Shown piece after piece: positions 7,545-15,142 of a stretch of DNA of 20,991 nucleotides. The position numbers were made by a program, and so were the translations under genes. Under the pieces are notes generated by a model. It had not been told where the DNA came from. It did no database searches and saw nothing but the letters and a program-made list of their open reading frames with translations. Within the stretch, counting starts at the first letter, position 1, and every line of letters begins with the position of its first letter. Source of the DNA: Planctomicrobium sp. (GTDB lineage Bacteria > Planctomycetota > Planctomycetia > Planctomycetales > Planctomycetaceae); contig JAJDEL010000517.1 in NCBI GenBank assembly GCA_029259835.1, positions 1 through 20,991 on the forward strand, in the 5' to 3' direction.

Positions 7545-10500
7545 ATGCAACTCTCCCGTCTGCTTTGCTTGTTGACAATTGTCGTTTCATGCAGCGCACC
7601 TGTTTCGGCCAAGGAACCGGTTCTGGAATTCATCGAAGGACTGCGGCACCAAGGGTATTATGACACCACGTTGCACTACCTCGATTTCATCGAGAAAGAT
7701 CCCTCCCTGGCTCCTGAAATCAAGGAAATCATTCCTTACGAACGCGCACAGACTTTGCTGGAAAATGCAAAGCGACTGAAAAATCTCAATGACCAAAGAA
7801 AACAACTGGACGCAGCTCAAGCCTCATTTGAGCAATTCGTAAAAGATTCACCCACTCATCGCTTTGCTGGACGTGCAAACACTGCACGCGGGAGAATTCT
7901 CCTCGAACAGGCACGCGTCGAAATCTGGGATGGCGATAAACCCTCTAACGAAGGCAGTCGGGATCTGTTTCGAAAGAACGCCCGCGACATGGTTAAGCGG
8001 GCGCAGGGAATCTTCAAGCAGGCAAATGATCAGCACGAAAAAACGGTTGCGACCTTTCCAACATTTATTCCAGCAGAAGACAAAGAAACGCGGGCCAAAC
8101 GAGATGAGGCCGAAGCCCTCTTCATTGAAGCACAACTTGATCTTGCACAGTGTAAGTATTGGGAAGCTCAAACCTTCACTGATGGCGACAAGAAGAGAAA
8201 AGAGACCCTCGTTCAGGCAGCATTAGAATTCGAGCAAATTCACGAAAAATATCGCAGCATGACTGGCGGACTCTTTGCCCGCATGTGGCAAGGGAAATGC
8301 TTTGAAGAACAGGACGAAATCGGCATTGCACTCGGACTCTATGAAGAAATTCTGGGGCACCCTGGCACAACCGGAACGATTCGCAGCCTGAAAGACAAGG
8401 CTCTCCGTTTTCGTCTCATCTGCTTAAATCATGACAAACGCAAAGACTATAACCTCTCAATCCTGGAAGGTGAAGATTGGCTTCGTGACGCCAAGGCTCG
8501 CTCACGGACACGTGTCGGTCTGGGCGTTCAGTGGGAAATCAGCCTGGCTCATGAAGCATTAGGATTGGACCGCACAACTCCTGAAAATGAAAAATCAAAT
8601 CACCTGACACAAGCTCTGAACCGAGCTAGGACAATCAGCCGATTTCCAGGCGAATTGAAAACGCCAGCCATGTCAATGGTGCAGCGACTGATGGTCGCCC
8701 TGAACCGCGACCCTGGAGATCCAAAAGACTTTGAAACTGCCAACGGTAATGCCGACTTACTATTCAAAGAGGTCAATGGGCTCAATGTCGATATCAGTAA
8801 GCTCCTTTCAGCCGGGAAGAAAAAAGAAGCGAAGGCGAAGCAGGAAATTTTAATTGCCACTGCAGCGGAGATGACTCGTCTGTACAATATCGCTTTGAAA
8901 ATGACGCGACCTGACACGAATCCGATACTCATCAATATCGCACGATTACGGCTCGCCTATGGTCTCTTCTTGCAGCAGAAATATTTCGATGCGGCCGTCG
9001 TCGCCGAGCATCAGATGATCAAGTTCGGCGAGCAGTTCCCGGAAGTTGGGCTCGAAGCTGGCTTCATTGCAATGACCGCCTTCGACCACGCCTATTCACA
9101 TGCAGATAAAAACAATCGTGAATTCGAAGGGGATATGGTTGCTCAGGTTGCAGAAGAGCTTGCCGAACGCTGGCCGGAATCAGACCGTGCAAACGATGCT
9201 CGGAACGCAGTCGCGAGAATTCGTTTTCAATCTGGGAAATTGCTCAGTGCGGCTGAGTGGTACGAAAAAGTCCCGCTCGGAACTTCAAGTTATGCTCAGG
9301 CCCAAGTCTCTGCTGGAAAGGCGTACTGGCGGCAATACGTGATCGAAGCATCTAAGTCGGGCTTAGACCGCCCACCAGCGGATGACCTCACAGCTTGGAA
9401 AGCCGCAGCAGTGAAGCATTTGGAGACCGGCATCACTGAAGCAGAAAAAGGGATTTCTTCCAAAACACCGCTTCCTGACGACCTTGTTGGCGCCAAATTA
9501 ACACTCGTGAACATTCGAAATCTCGATGGCGTCTACAAGAAACAGAAAGACGGTCCTTTAGGAGCATTGGAACTCCTGACTGCGGAGCCTCATCCAGTTC
9601 TCAAGAGCGTCGAAGTTGCCAAAGGCAAACCGCGTCCGAAAGACCCGACAAGGGCACAAAGTCGCGAGATGGCAAGCTTCGCCTACCAACAATTGCTACG
9701 CGCACACATCGGATTAAAGAACCTCGATGAAGCCAGAAACGCACGCTTGAAACTTGAAGAAGTCGCCGGAAAAGAAGATGCCGCGGCTCTGACGCAAGTT
9801 TACATTGAGTTCGGTCGTGAGCTAGAGCAGGAACTTGACCGACTCAAAGCAGCGAACGAAACAGCTCGTCTCGAAGAAGTCCGGGCAGGCTTTGAAGCGT
9901 TCCTGAACGACCTTTACGCCCGTGAAGATGGTCAATCTTTTTATTCGCTCCTTTGGATCGCAGAAACATTCACCAGCCTGGCGGATGGATCGCGCGACGA
10001 TCCAGCGAAGTCTGAAGAATACTTCGGGAAAGCCTCTGATGCCTACCAAAAGATTTTAGCCAATGCAGACAGCGATCCTCTGTTTATCAGTAACCCAGGA
10101 CAAATCGTCGGCACAAAACTCCGCCTTGCAAGTTCGCTTCGCAGGCAGCCAAACTTTGCCGAAGCGGAAAAGGTCATTCTTGACATCCTTAAATCCAATC
10201 CTTCAGCCCTTGATGCACAATTCGAAGCAGCAAGTCTTTATCAAGGGTGGGGCGAGAGCGGGAATTTAGATGCCTTCGTCAAAGCCGTTGCTGGAACCGG
10301 AGAAAAAGGCCCAATCAAAATTTGGGGCTGGTCAAAAATGGCTCAGTACCTGCAACGCGAAGTCTTTTCAAAGAAAGACCCACGTCTCGAAAAACTTCAT
10401 TTCGATGCTCGATACCGTTTAGCTGAAAGCCAGCTTCACTGGGCAGATTTAATTGAAGATGAAGAGAAAGCGACTGAGCAACTTCGTCGCGCACAAGCTT

Positions 10501-11180
10501 CTGTCGCAGGATTCCAGCGGATTTCACCACGTTGGCCCGATGAAGAATACGAGCGTTTCAACGAATTGCACCGTGAAATCCTTTCGAGCCTCGGAAGTTT
10601 TGTTGTTGATCTTCCCCGTGATCTCGATGGTGCTCCTGATGCTGCTGACGGTGGCGATCTCGACAACAATAATGTCGCAGTCACGCCAGCAGTTGATGAC
10701 CCTGCAAAAACCGAGGAAAAAGGCGGCTCAAATGCTTTACTCATCATTGTCATGATCCTCTTCGGAGGCGGTGCTGTCGCCGGTCTGTATTTCATGGCAA
10801 TCGGTAACAGCAAGAAAAAATATGCGGCCTACCAATCGGCTGACTCCACTGGTGAAAAACCACCTCAGCCAGAAGTTGTCATCTCCCTGCCGACCGCAGC
10901 ACCAAAACCAGCGACCAAGAAAAAGAAAGCCGTTTCCAGCGAGACACAGGCTCCTGTCATCAAGACTGCTACTTCAAAGACTGCCGCCCCGAAGAAGACA
11001 AAGTCGACTTCTGACAAAGCCGCTGGACAAAAATCCGTGACACAAAAACCCAAACGAAAATACACAGAAGAAGAAGTCAAAAAAATCAAAGCTGCACGTG
11101 CTGCCAAAGCGAAAGCAGCACAGAAGAAAGCTGGAGAAAATCCACAGGCAAAGCCACGTCGCAAGCCGAAAGACACCTGA
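7545..11180 (+). CDS. Large TPR-rich protein with single membrane anchor and Lys-rich C-terminal tail
   Basis: Protein of 1211 residues from ATG 7545. The reading frame is open from GTG 7500, but ATG 7545 directly begins a good signal peptide (MQLSRLLCLLTIVVS, cleavage near VSA-KE), so it is preferred; the Shine-Dalgarno match is weak. Nearly the whole mature part is alpha-helical with degenerate tetratricopeptide-like repeats, for example around TRTRVGLGVQWEISLAHEAL and AEWYEKVPLGTSSYAQAQ. Near the C-terminus lies an acidic stretch (DAPDAADGGDLDNNN), then one transmembrane helix (about 1062-1086, coded near 10728-10805), then about 125 residues rich in Lys, Ala and Pro ending KPRRKPKDT. Positive-inside topology puts the TPR part in the periplasm and the basic tail in the cytoplasm. 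It is the first gene of the block leading to TolQ- and TolR-like genes and may be the scaffold or partner of that motor; this is inference from position. Confidence 0.87.
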   Translation: MQLSRLLCLLTIVVSCSAPVSAKEPVLEFIEGLRHQGYYDTTLHYLDFIEKDPSLAPEIKEIIPYERAQTLLENAKRLKNLNDQRKQLDAAQASFEQFVKDSPTHRFAGRANTARGRILLEQARVEIWDGDKPSNEGSRDLFRKNARDMVKRAQGIFKQANDQHEKTVATFPTFIPAEDKETRAKRDEAEALFIEAQLDLAQCKYWEAQTFTDGDKKRKETLVQAALEFEQIHEKYRSMTGGLFARMWQGKCFEEQDEIGIALGLYEEILGHPGTTGTIRSLKDKALRFRLICLNHDKRKDYNLSILEGEDWLRDAKARSRTRVGLGVQWEISLAHEALGLDRTTPENEKSNHLTQALNRARTISRFPGELKTPAMSMVQRLMVALNRDPGDPKDFETANGNADLLFKEVNGLNVDISKLLSAGKKKEAKAKQEILIATAAEMTRLYNIALKMTRPDTNPILINIARLRLAYGLFLQQKYFDAAVVAEHQMIKFGEQFPEVGLEAGFIAMTAFDHAYSHADKNNREFEGDMVAQVAEELAERWPESDRANDARNAVARIRFQSGKLLSAAEWYEKVPLGTSSYAQAQVSAGKAYWRQYVIEASKSGLDRPPADDLTAWKAAAVKHLETGITEAEKGISSKTPLPDDLVGAKLTLVNIRNLDGVYKKQKDGPLGALELLTAEPHPVLKSVEVAKGKPRPKDPTRAQSREMASFAYQQLLRAHIGLKNLDEARNARLKLEEVAGKEDAAALTQVYIEFGRELEQELDRLKAANETARLEEVRAGFEAFLNDLYAREDGQSFYSLLWIAETFTSLADGSRDDPAKSEEYFGKASDAYQKILANADSDPLFISNPGQIVGTKLRLASSLRRQPNFAEAEKVILDILKSNPSALDAQFEAASLYQGWGESGNLDAFVKAVAGTGEKGPIKIWGWSKMAQYLQREVFSKKDPRLEKLHFDARYRLAESQLHWADLIEDEEKATEQLRRAQASVAGFQRISPRWPDEEYERFNELHREILSSLGSFVVDLPRDLDGAPDAADGGDLDNNNVAVTPAVDDPAKTEEKGGSNALLIIVMILFGGGAVAGLYFMAIGNSKKKYAAYQSADSTGEKPPQPEVVISLPTAAPKPATKKKKAVSSETQAPVIKTATSKTAAPKKTKSTSDKAAGQKSVTQKPKRKYTEEEVKKIKAARAAKAKAAQKKAGENPQAKPRRKPKDT

Positions 11181-11250
11181 CTTTTCTCTGAATTTGCTAA
11201 CCTGAAATTCCTGAATTTTACGGAACGATCTCGAAAGAAGTTTAAGAACT

Positions 11251-12318
11251 ATGCGTCGATATCATTTGATACTCTCCCTTGGACTGGCGGTTGTTTTGTC
11301 CAATTCATTGCCTGCTCAGGAGATCGATTCGGTCTTCTTGAAAGATGGCTCGAAAGTCGCTGGTCAGATTACTGAGATCACCAAGACCGGTGTGACCGTC
11401 ACACAAAAAGTGGGAAACAAGACTGAGAAAGTCCCAGCAAACAACATCTATTATATTGAGTGGAAAGGTGAACCACCTCAGTTGAACCTCGCGCGTGGCA
11501 ACGAACGATCTGGAAATTTGGCGCAGGCGATCACAGGATATGGGGAGGCACTCGCGGCTTTGGAGGCCACGAATGTCAACACGAAGGCAGACATTAATTT
11601 TTTGCTGGCACGCACTGCCTCAAAGCTGGCTCAGACCGATCCATCTCAAGCAGCAGTTGCGATCAAACAGTTGAAAGATTTCGTCGCCGGTAATCGTGAT
11701 TTCTATCGTTATTATGATGCTCAAATGGTTCTGGCAGAAGCTGCACTTCAGGCAAATGACACCAATACTTCCGATGGTGCCTACACGCTCCTTCAAAAGG
11801 CACCGTGGCTCGATTATCAAATGGCCGGAAAAATCGGTAGCGCAAACACTTTGCTGGCACGTAACGACGTCGCTGGAGCAAAATCAATTTTTGACGAGGT
11901 TGCTAATTCCAGTCCCAAAACTGCTGCGGAAATATCCCGACAACTGGAAGCCAAACTCGGTCAAGCGGGGTGCCTGCATCAACAAAAAAACTACGAAGAG
12001 TCGGCAACAATTCTTCAGAGTGTCATCGATGACACAACAGCCAGCGACACACGATTGCTTGCCGAAGCCTATTTACGTATGGGAGATGGCTACTCGGCAC
12101 AGGGGCAGAAAAATAAAGAAGCAATCCTGAGCTATTTACATGTGGATGTCATTCCGTCTCTGGCAGCCCATGCCGACCTCCATGCAGAAGCTCTGTTCCG
12201 GCTGACGAAACTCTGGACCGCCGTGAATCAACCCTCCCGAAGTGCGGACGCTGCGGCAAAACTTGAATCGGACTACCCGAATAGTCCATGGGCAAAACAA
12301 CTGGGAGAAGCGAGTTAG
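11251..12318 (+). CDS. Secreted TPR protein with LSm-like N-terminal segment
   Basis: Protein of 355 residues with a signal peptide (about 1-23, ending LPAQ). Residues about 24-75 read as a short beta-barrel-like segment (VFLKDGSKVAGQITEITKTG then NNIYYIEWKGEP), like the small LSm/SH3-type modules found at the start of envelope proteins. The rest is helical with TPR-like repeats (about 77-350), including the YxxAGxxxxAxxxF-type phrases around NDVAGAKSIFDEV and KNYEESATILQSV. It starts 70 bp after the large TPR gene, with AAAGAAG upstream of the ATG, and no terminator separates the two, so they are probably cotranscribed. A periplasmic adaptor role with the upstream TPR protein and downstream TolQ/TolR-like proteins is an inference. 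Good confidence for secretion and TPR; function unknown. Confidence 0.85.
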   Translation: MRRYHLILSLGLAVVLSNSLPAQEIDSVFLKDGSKVAGQITEITKTGVTVTQKVGNKTEKVPANNIYYIEWKGEPPQLNLARGNERSGNLAQAITGYGEALAALEATNVNTKADINFLLARTASKLAQTDPSQAAVAIKQLKDFVAGNRDFYRYYDAQMVLAEAALQANDTNTSDGAYTLLQKAPWLDYQMAGKIGSANTLLARNDVAGAKSIFDEVANSSPKTAAEISRQLEAKLGQAGCLHQQKNYEESATILQSVIDDTTASDTRLLAEAYLRMGDGYSAQGQKNKEAILSYLHVDVIPSLAAHADLHAEALFRLTKLWTAVNQPSRSADAAAKLESDYPNSPWAKQLGEAS

Positions 12319-12782
12319 AGCATTTTTTGAATGAGTGCTCGCGTTCTGCGTCGTGGAAGTTAGCGTTTTTACTGATGAAAGCCGTCTTCCGCGGGCACAG
12401 AAAAGAGCAATCTGCTCTAGTCCCGAGCCAATCGATTTTCAGCACCATATTTATAAAAGGACAACCCTGGGAAACGGTTGAAACAACCTGCCTTCAAGTC
12501 GCCTGCCCGCATTCTGATCGTCCTGAATTTGATAAATTTTCATTTTTTGACGAATGTCTACACAATTGGACGTGGTCTTTGAGAGCAATAATCCGTTTTT
12601 ACCCACGTCGTTTTGATTTCCATACAAAAAAACTTTGATCGATCATTGGCGAGGGTCCACCTGGGACTCTATGATCGCCGTTCCTATCTTCGTCAGAACA
12701 AGATGGATCAGTTCTCGCACGAAATTCAACTTGCATTTGCAACATTACCCACAGACAGACTTTACTGATACCGGAGAATCTG
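12319..12782 (+). other. 464-bp gap in the TPR-TolQR cluster, with possible 5'-leader hairpin
   Basis: Unusually long non-coding gap between the second TPR gene and the TolQ-like gene; no credible coding frame was seen. CGATCAT (12640-12646) pairs perfectly with ATGATCG (12671-12677). Inside that stem GAG pairs with CTC and TCC with GGA around a short loop, giving a compact bulged hairpin about 105 bases before the TolQ-like start. Smaller inverted repeats are AGAGCA/TGCTCT (12404-12418) and GAGCA/TGCTC (12318-12340). None is followed by a T run, so none is called a terminator. The gap may hold a separate promoter for the motor genes. Confidence 0.35.
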
Positions 12783-13625
12783 ATGTTTCTTGGTCGAACT
12801 CGACAGCGCCAACTCTGGCAAGCGACGTCCCTTTTAATGCTGATCATGGCGATGTTTGTAGCGTCGATGCCAAGCTCTGGCTGGGCGTTTCAAGATGCAG
12901 AAGCAGATGCAACGGCACCTGCTGAGGAACCAGAAACGAAACCTGCTTCAGACGATAACGCTGCTGCAGGCGGTGAAGCAGACAATGACGACTCCGAAAC
13001 GTTCTTATCCTGGATGATCAAAGCGTCCGGTGCATTCGGAGCCGTACTGCTCATCATCTCCTTTATTATGGTTGCCGTGATCATGATGAACCTGCTTCAG
13101 GTTCGCCGTGACAATCTTCTTCCAGAAGGATTTGTCGCAGCGTTTGAAGAGAAACTGACAGCGAAAGATTATCAGGGGGCATACGAAATCGCCCGTAACG
13201 ACGATTCGCTGATCGCACGCGTGTTAGCTGCCGGACTGAGTCGCCTCAACCGCGGTTACGAAGAAGCAGTCGAAGGGATGCAGGAAGTCGGAGAAGAAGA
13301 AAGTATGACGATGGAACATCGCCTGAGTTACCTCGCTCTGATCGGCTCAGTCGCTCCAATGATCGGCTTGATGGGAACTGTCTGGGGGATGATCGCATCA
13401 TTCCGCACAATCTCAACATCCGCAGTCGCACCAAAACCAAAAGATCTCGCCGACGGTATTTCAACCGCTTTGTTCACAACACTCGAAGGTCTTGTCGTGG
13501 CGATCCCTGCAATTATCGCATACAGCATGTTGCGAAACCGCGTCTCGCGCCTGCTGCTTGAAGTTGGTCGCGTGAGCGAAGGTCTGATGAGTCGATTACC
13601 TGTCGGAAAATCGTCCGCGGAATAG
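12783..13625 (+). CDS. MotA/TolQ/ExbB family proton channel protein
   Basis: Inner-membrane channel subunit of 280 residues that with TolR/ExbD partners converts the proton motive force into mechanical work. A signal-peptide-like hydrophobic N-terminus (about 1-36, ending GWAFQ) is followed by an acidic Ala/Glu/Asp-rich stretch (38-72). TM1 is about 82-104, a cytoplasmic domain spans about 108-180, TM2 is about 183-207 with GSVAPMIGLMGTVWGM, and TM3 is about 232-251 with TTLEGLVVAIPAI, both hallmarks of the family. The N-terminal extension and signal peptide are absent from classical E. coli TolQ and ExbB and put the acidic stretch in the periplasm. The start ATG is supported by CGGAGA with GGAG (12773-12776) six bases upstream. 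Two TolR/ExbD-like genes follow at 93 and 58 bp. No TonB, TolA or receptor gene lies in the window, so whether it works like Tol, Ton or a gliding-type motor is open. Confidence 0.93.
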   Translation: MFLGRTRQRQLWQATSLLMLIMAMFVASMPSSGWAFQDAEADATAPAEEPETKPASDDNAAAGGEADNDDSETFLSWMIKASGAFGAVLLIISFIMVAVIMMNLLQVRRDNLLPEGFVAAFEEKLTAKDYQGAYEIARNDDSLIARVLAAGLSRLNRGYEEAVEGMQEVGEEESMTMEHRLSYLALIGSVAPMIGLMGTVWGMIASFRTISTSAVAPKPKDLADGISTALFTTLEGLVVAIPAIIAYSMLRNRVSRLLLEVGRVSEGLMSRLPVGKSSAE

Positions 13626-13718
13626 TCCGTTCGAACGAACATTTCGGCAACCATCGCCCTGTTGAAACTCAGTTTTAGAACGCTGCTTTCGAATACTACT
13701 CGTCAACGAAGAACTGTC

Positions 13719-14198
13719 ATGAAATTCAAACATGCCAAACCGACAATTGTCGAAGCAGACATGACACCGATGATCGACATGACATTCCAGCTCATCGCGT
13801 TTTTCATGATCGTCACCAACTTCGATCAGACTCAAGCTGACGAACGTGTCAAACTCCCAGCCGACAAACTCGCCAGACCTCCGATTGTAGCTCGTGAACA
13901 CGAGATCGTTTTGAATGTCGGATTTATCCGTTCAGGTGGAGAAATCACTGGGGGACCGTATGTCTTCTACGGTGGTGGAGATAATATCCGTATTGCCGAC
14001 TTCGAGCCGCGCCTGAAGAGAGAGTATGCAATCTCCAAAAAACAGTTTGACGAAAAAACGACTCAGGACACGACTATTAAAATTCGCGCCGACAGTGATG
14101 TTCCGACCGGAATGATTCAGGAGCTGATCAAGATGGGAAAGGATGTTGGGTTTGCCAAGTTTTCGTTAGTCGCGAAATCGGACGATGGACAGCAGTAA
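13719..14198 (+). CDS. ExbD/TolR family biopolymer transport protein (first copy)
   Basis: Stator-type partner of the channel protein, 159 residues from ATG 13719. The frame is open upstream to 13662, but ATG 13719 gives the normal short cytoplasmic N-terminus (MKFKHAKPTIVEAD) and is preferred. One transmembrane helix (about 16-35) holds MTPMIDMTFQLIAFFM with Asp20, the conserved proton-carrying aspartate. The periplasmic domain (about 36-159) carries an ExbD-like ending with RADSDVPTGMIQELI. The glycine-rich insert around GGPYVFYGGGD (78-88) is unlike the compact E. coli proteins. It lies 93 bp after the channel gene and 58 bp before a second ExbD-type gene. The two copies differ clearly in sequence, so they probably form a heteromeric stator or serve distinct roles. 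Confidence 0.92.
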   Translation: MKFKHAKPTIVEADMTPMIDMTFQLIAFFMIVTNFDQTQADERVKLPADKLARPPIVAREHEIVLNVGFIRSGGEITGGPYVFYGGGDNIRIADFEPRLKREYAISKKQFDEKTTQDTTIKIRADSDVPTGMIQELIKMGKDVGFAKFSLVAKSDDGQQ

Positions 14199-14256
14199 TC
14201 GCGTTTCACCCTCAACAGTTTCTCAATAAGAGAACTCGCTCAACGAGAGCAACGAT

Positions 14257-14742
14257 ATGAAGTTCAGAAAAAAAGAAACCGATGGCAAAGTCGACATGCA
14301 AATGGCGGCGATGATCGATATCGTGTTTCAGTTGTTGATTTTCTTCATGCTCACATTGAAGATCATTCCTCCCGAAGGGGACTTCAACATCAACATGCCC
14401 ATTGGGCAAGTAGCACAAGATTCTACGGACATTAAGCTCGACCTGAAAGTTCGGTTGGAATCCAACCCAGACGGAACCCTCAGCCAGTTGTGGTTTGGAG
14501 GTCGCTCGCTCGGAAATGATTATCCCAGTTGCTTTGATCGGCTTAACAACGAAATCGCGCAAATCGCTGGCGGCCAACAAGGTTACAGCGACGACTTAGA
14601 AGTCGAACTCAACCCAGACTACGACCTCCACTACCGATACATCGTGAAGGCGATTTCCTCTTGTCGAGGAAGAATGCAGGGAGGGTCGATGATTACATAT
14701 ATCGAAAAAATCAAATTCGCCCCGATCAACAAACCAAAATAA
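14257..14742 (+). CDS. ExbD/TolR family biopolymer transport protein (second copy)
   Basis: Second stator-type protein, 161 residues. The cytoplasmic N-terminus is short and basic (MKFRKKETDGK); the transmembrane helix (about 17-36) carries MQMAAMIDIVFQLLIFFML with conserved Asp21, aligning with Asp20 of the first copy. The periplasmic part (about 37-161) contains two cysteines (Cys92 and Cys136) that could form a disulphide, and ends in a basic IKFAPINKPK. It keeps the proton-path aspartate, so it should be functional. GAGAG about ten bases upstream may serve as ribosome-binding site. It is the last gene before a strong terminator, which fixes the end of the TPR-TolQ-TolR-TolR transcription unit. 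Confidence 0.92.
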   Translation: MKFRKKETDGKVDMQMAAMIDIVFQLLIFFMLTLKIIPPEGDFNINMPIGQVAQDSTDIKLDLKVRLESNPDGTLSQLWFGGRSLGNDYPSCFDRLNNEIAQIAGGQQGYSDDLEVELNPDYDLHYRYIVKAISSCRGRMQGGSMITYIEKIKFAPINKPK

Positions 14743-14774
14743 TTTGAAGCAGCCAGCTTCTTTTTAGAGATTCT

Positions 14775-14809
14775 CAATCAGCCGCGAATATTCGCGGCTG
14801 ATTGTTTTT
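14775..14809 (+). terminator. Intrinsic terminator closing the TPR-TolQR cluster
   Basis: A perfect 30-base palindrome: CAATCAGCCGCGAA (14775-14788), TA, TTCGCGGCTGATTG (14791-14804), followed by five T (14805-14809). The stem is about 13 bp and GC-rich in the middle, and sits 33 bp after the second ExbD stop codon. It separates the cluster from the repeat and tyrS downstream. Confidence 0.9.
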
Positions 14810-14849
14810 CCAAACTTCAATCACGTATCTTGACCTCCAACAGGCTCGT

Positions 14850-15050
14850 GCATCAGCCGCAGGGTGCTATAGCCCAATCCCGTCTACTTTTTGTCAACCA
14901 CAGGCCTACTTTTGAGCCGTTGGCGCTAGCCTCGGGCCTTGCGCGATTCACGTTTTCTCGCAAATTGCCCGACCCTGGCGCGTTCGGCTCATGGCGAGAA
15001 GTTCCAAAGTAGATACCATTGGACTAACGCCCAAGCGGCTGATAACGGGA
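14850..15050. repeat. Nested palindromic intergenic repeat, copy 1
   Basis: A roughly 200-bp non-coding element upstream of tyrS whose left and right halves are imperfect inverted repeats. The outer arms are ATCAGCCGC...CCAAT...TCTACTTT (14852-14890) and its reverse (15008-15042). The inner arms are GAGCCGTTGGCGCTAGCC (14914-14931) and its diverged reverse (about 14968-14990). All four modules share an AGCCG..GGCG.TAGCC-like core. Positions 14850-15005 match 19964-20111 in the opposite orientation at roughly nine bases in ten through the inner part by eye. No transposase is present, so if mobile it is non-autonomous (MITE-like). Confidence 0.85.
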
Positions 15051-15142
15051 ATCTGGTTCGGGCCAATTCCCAATGTGAATTCATTTCAGCGTTCCGTATC
15101 ATCGATACTCATTGACTCAACTTTTGTGAAACCACTCAATCC

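Noticed and set aside
10865..11176. A hydrophobic 103-codon minus-strand frame over the Lys-rich tail.
   Set aside because: Antisense of Lys/Ala-rich codons yields Phe/Ala/Cys-rich sequence; it is a shadow of the tail.
12404..12418. Small hairpin after the second TPR gene considered as a terminator.
   Set aside because: The 6-bp stem is not followed by a T run.
14830..15012. A 60-codon frame in repeat copy 1 whose translation resembles a frame in repeat copy 2 (shared FEPLA.ASGL peptide).
   Set aside because: The similarity comes from the DNA repeat itself. A one-base length difference between the copies (near GGCCTTGCGCGATT versus GGCCTTGGCGAGT) breaks the shared frame, as expected for non-coding DNA.
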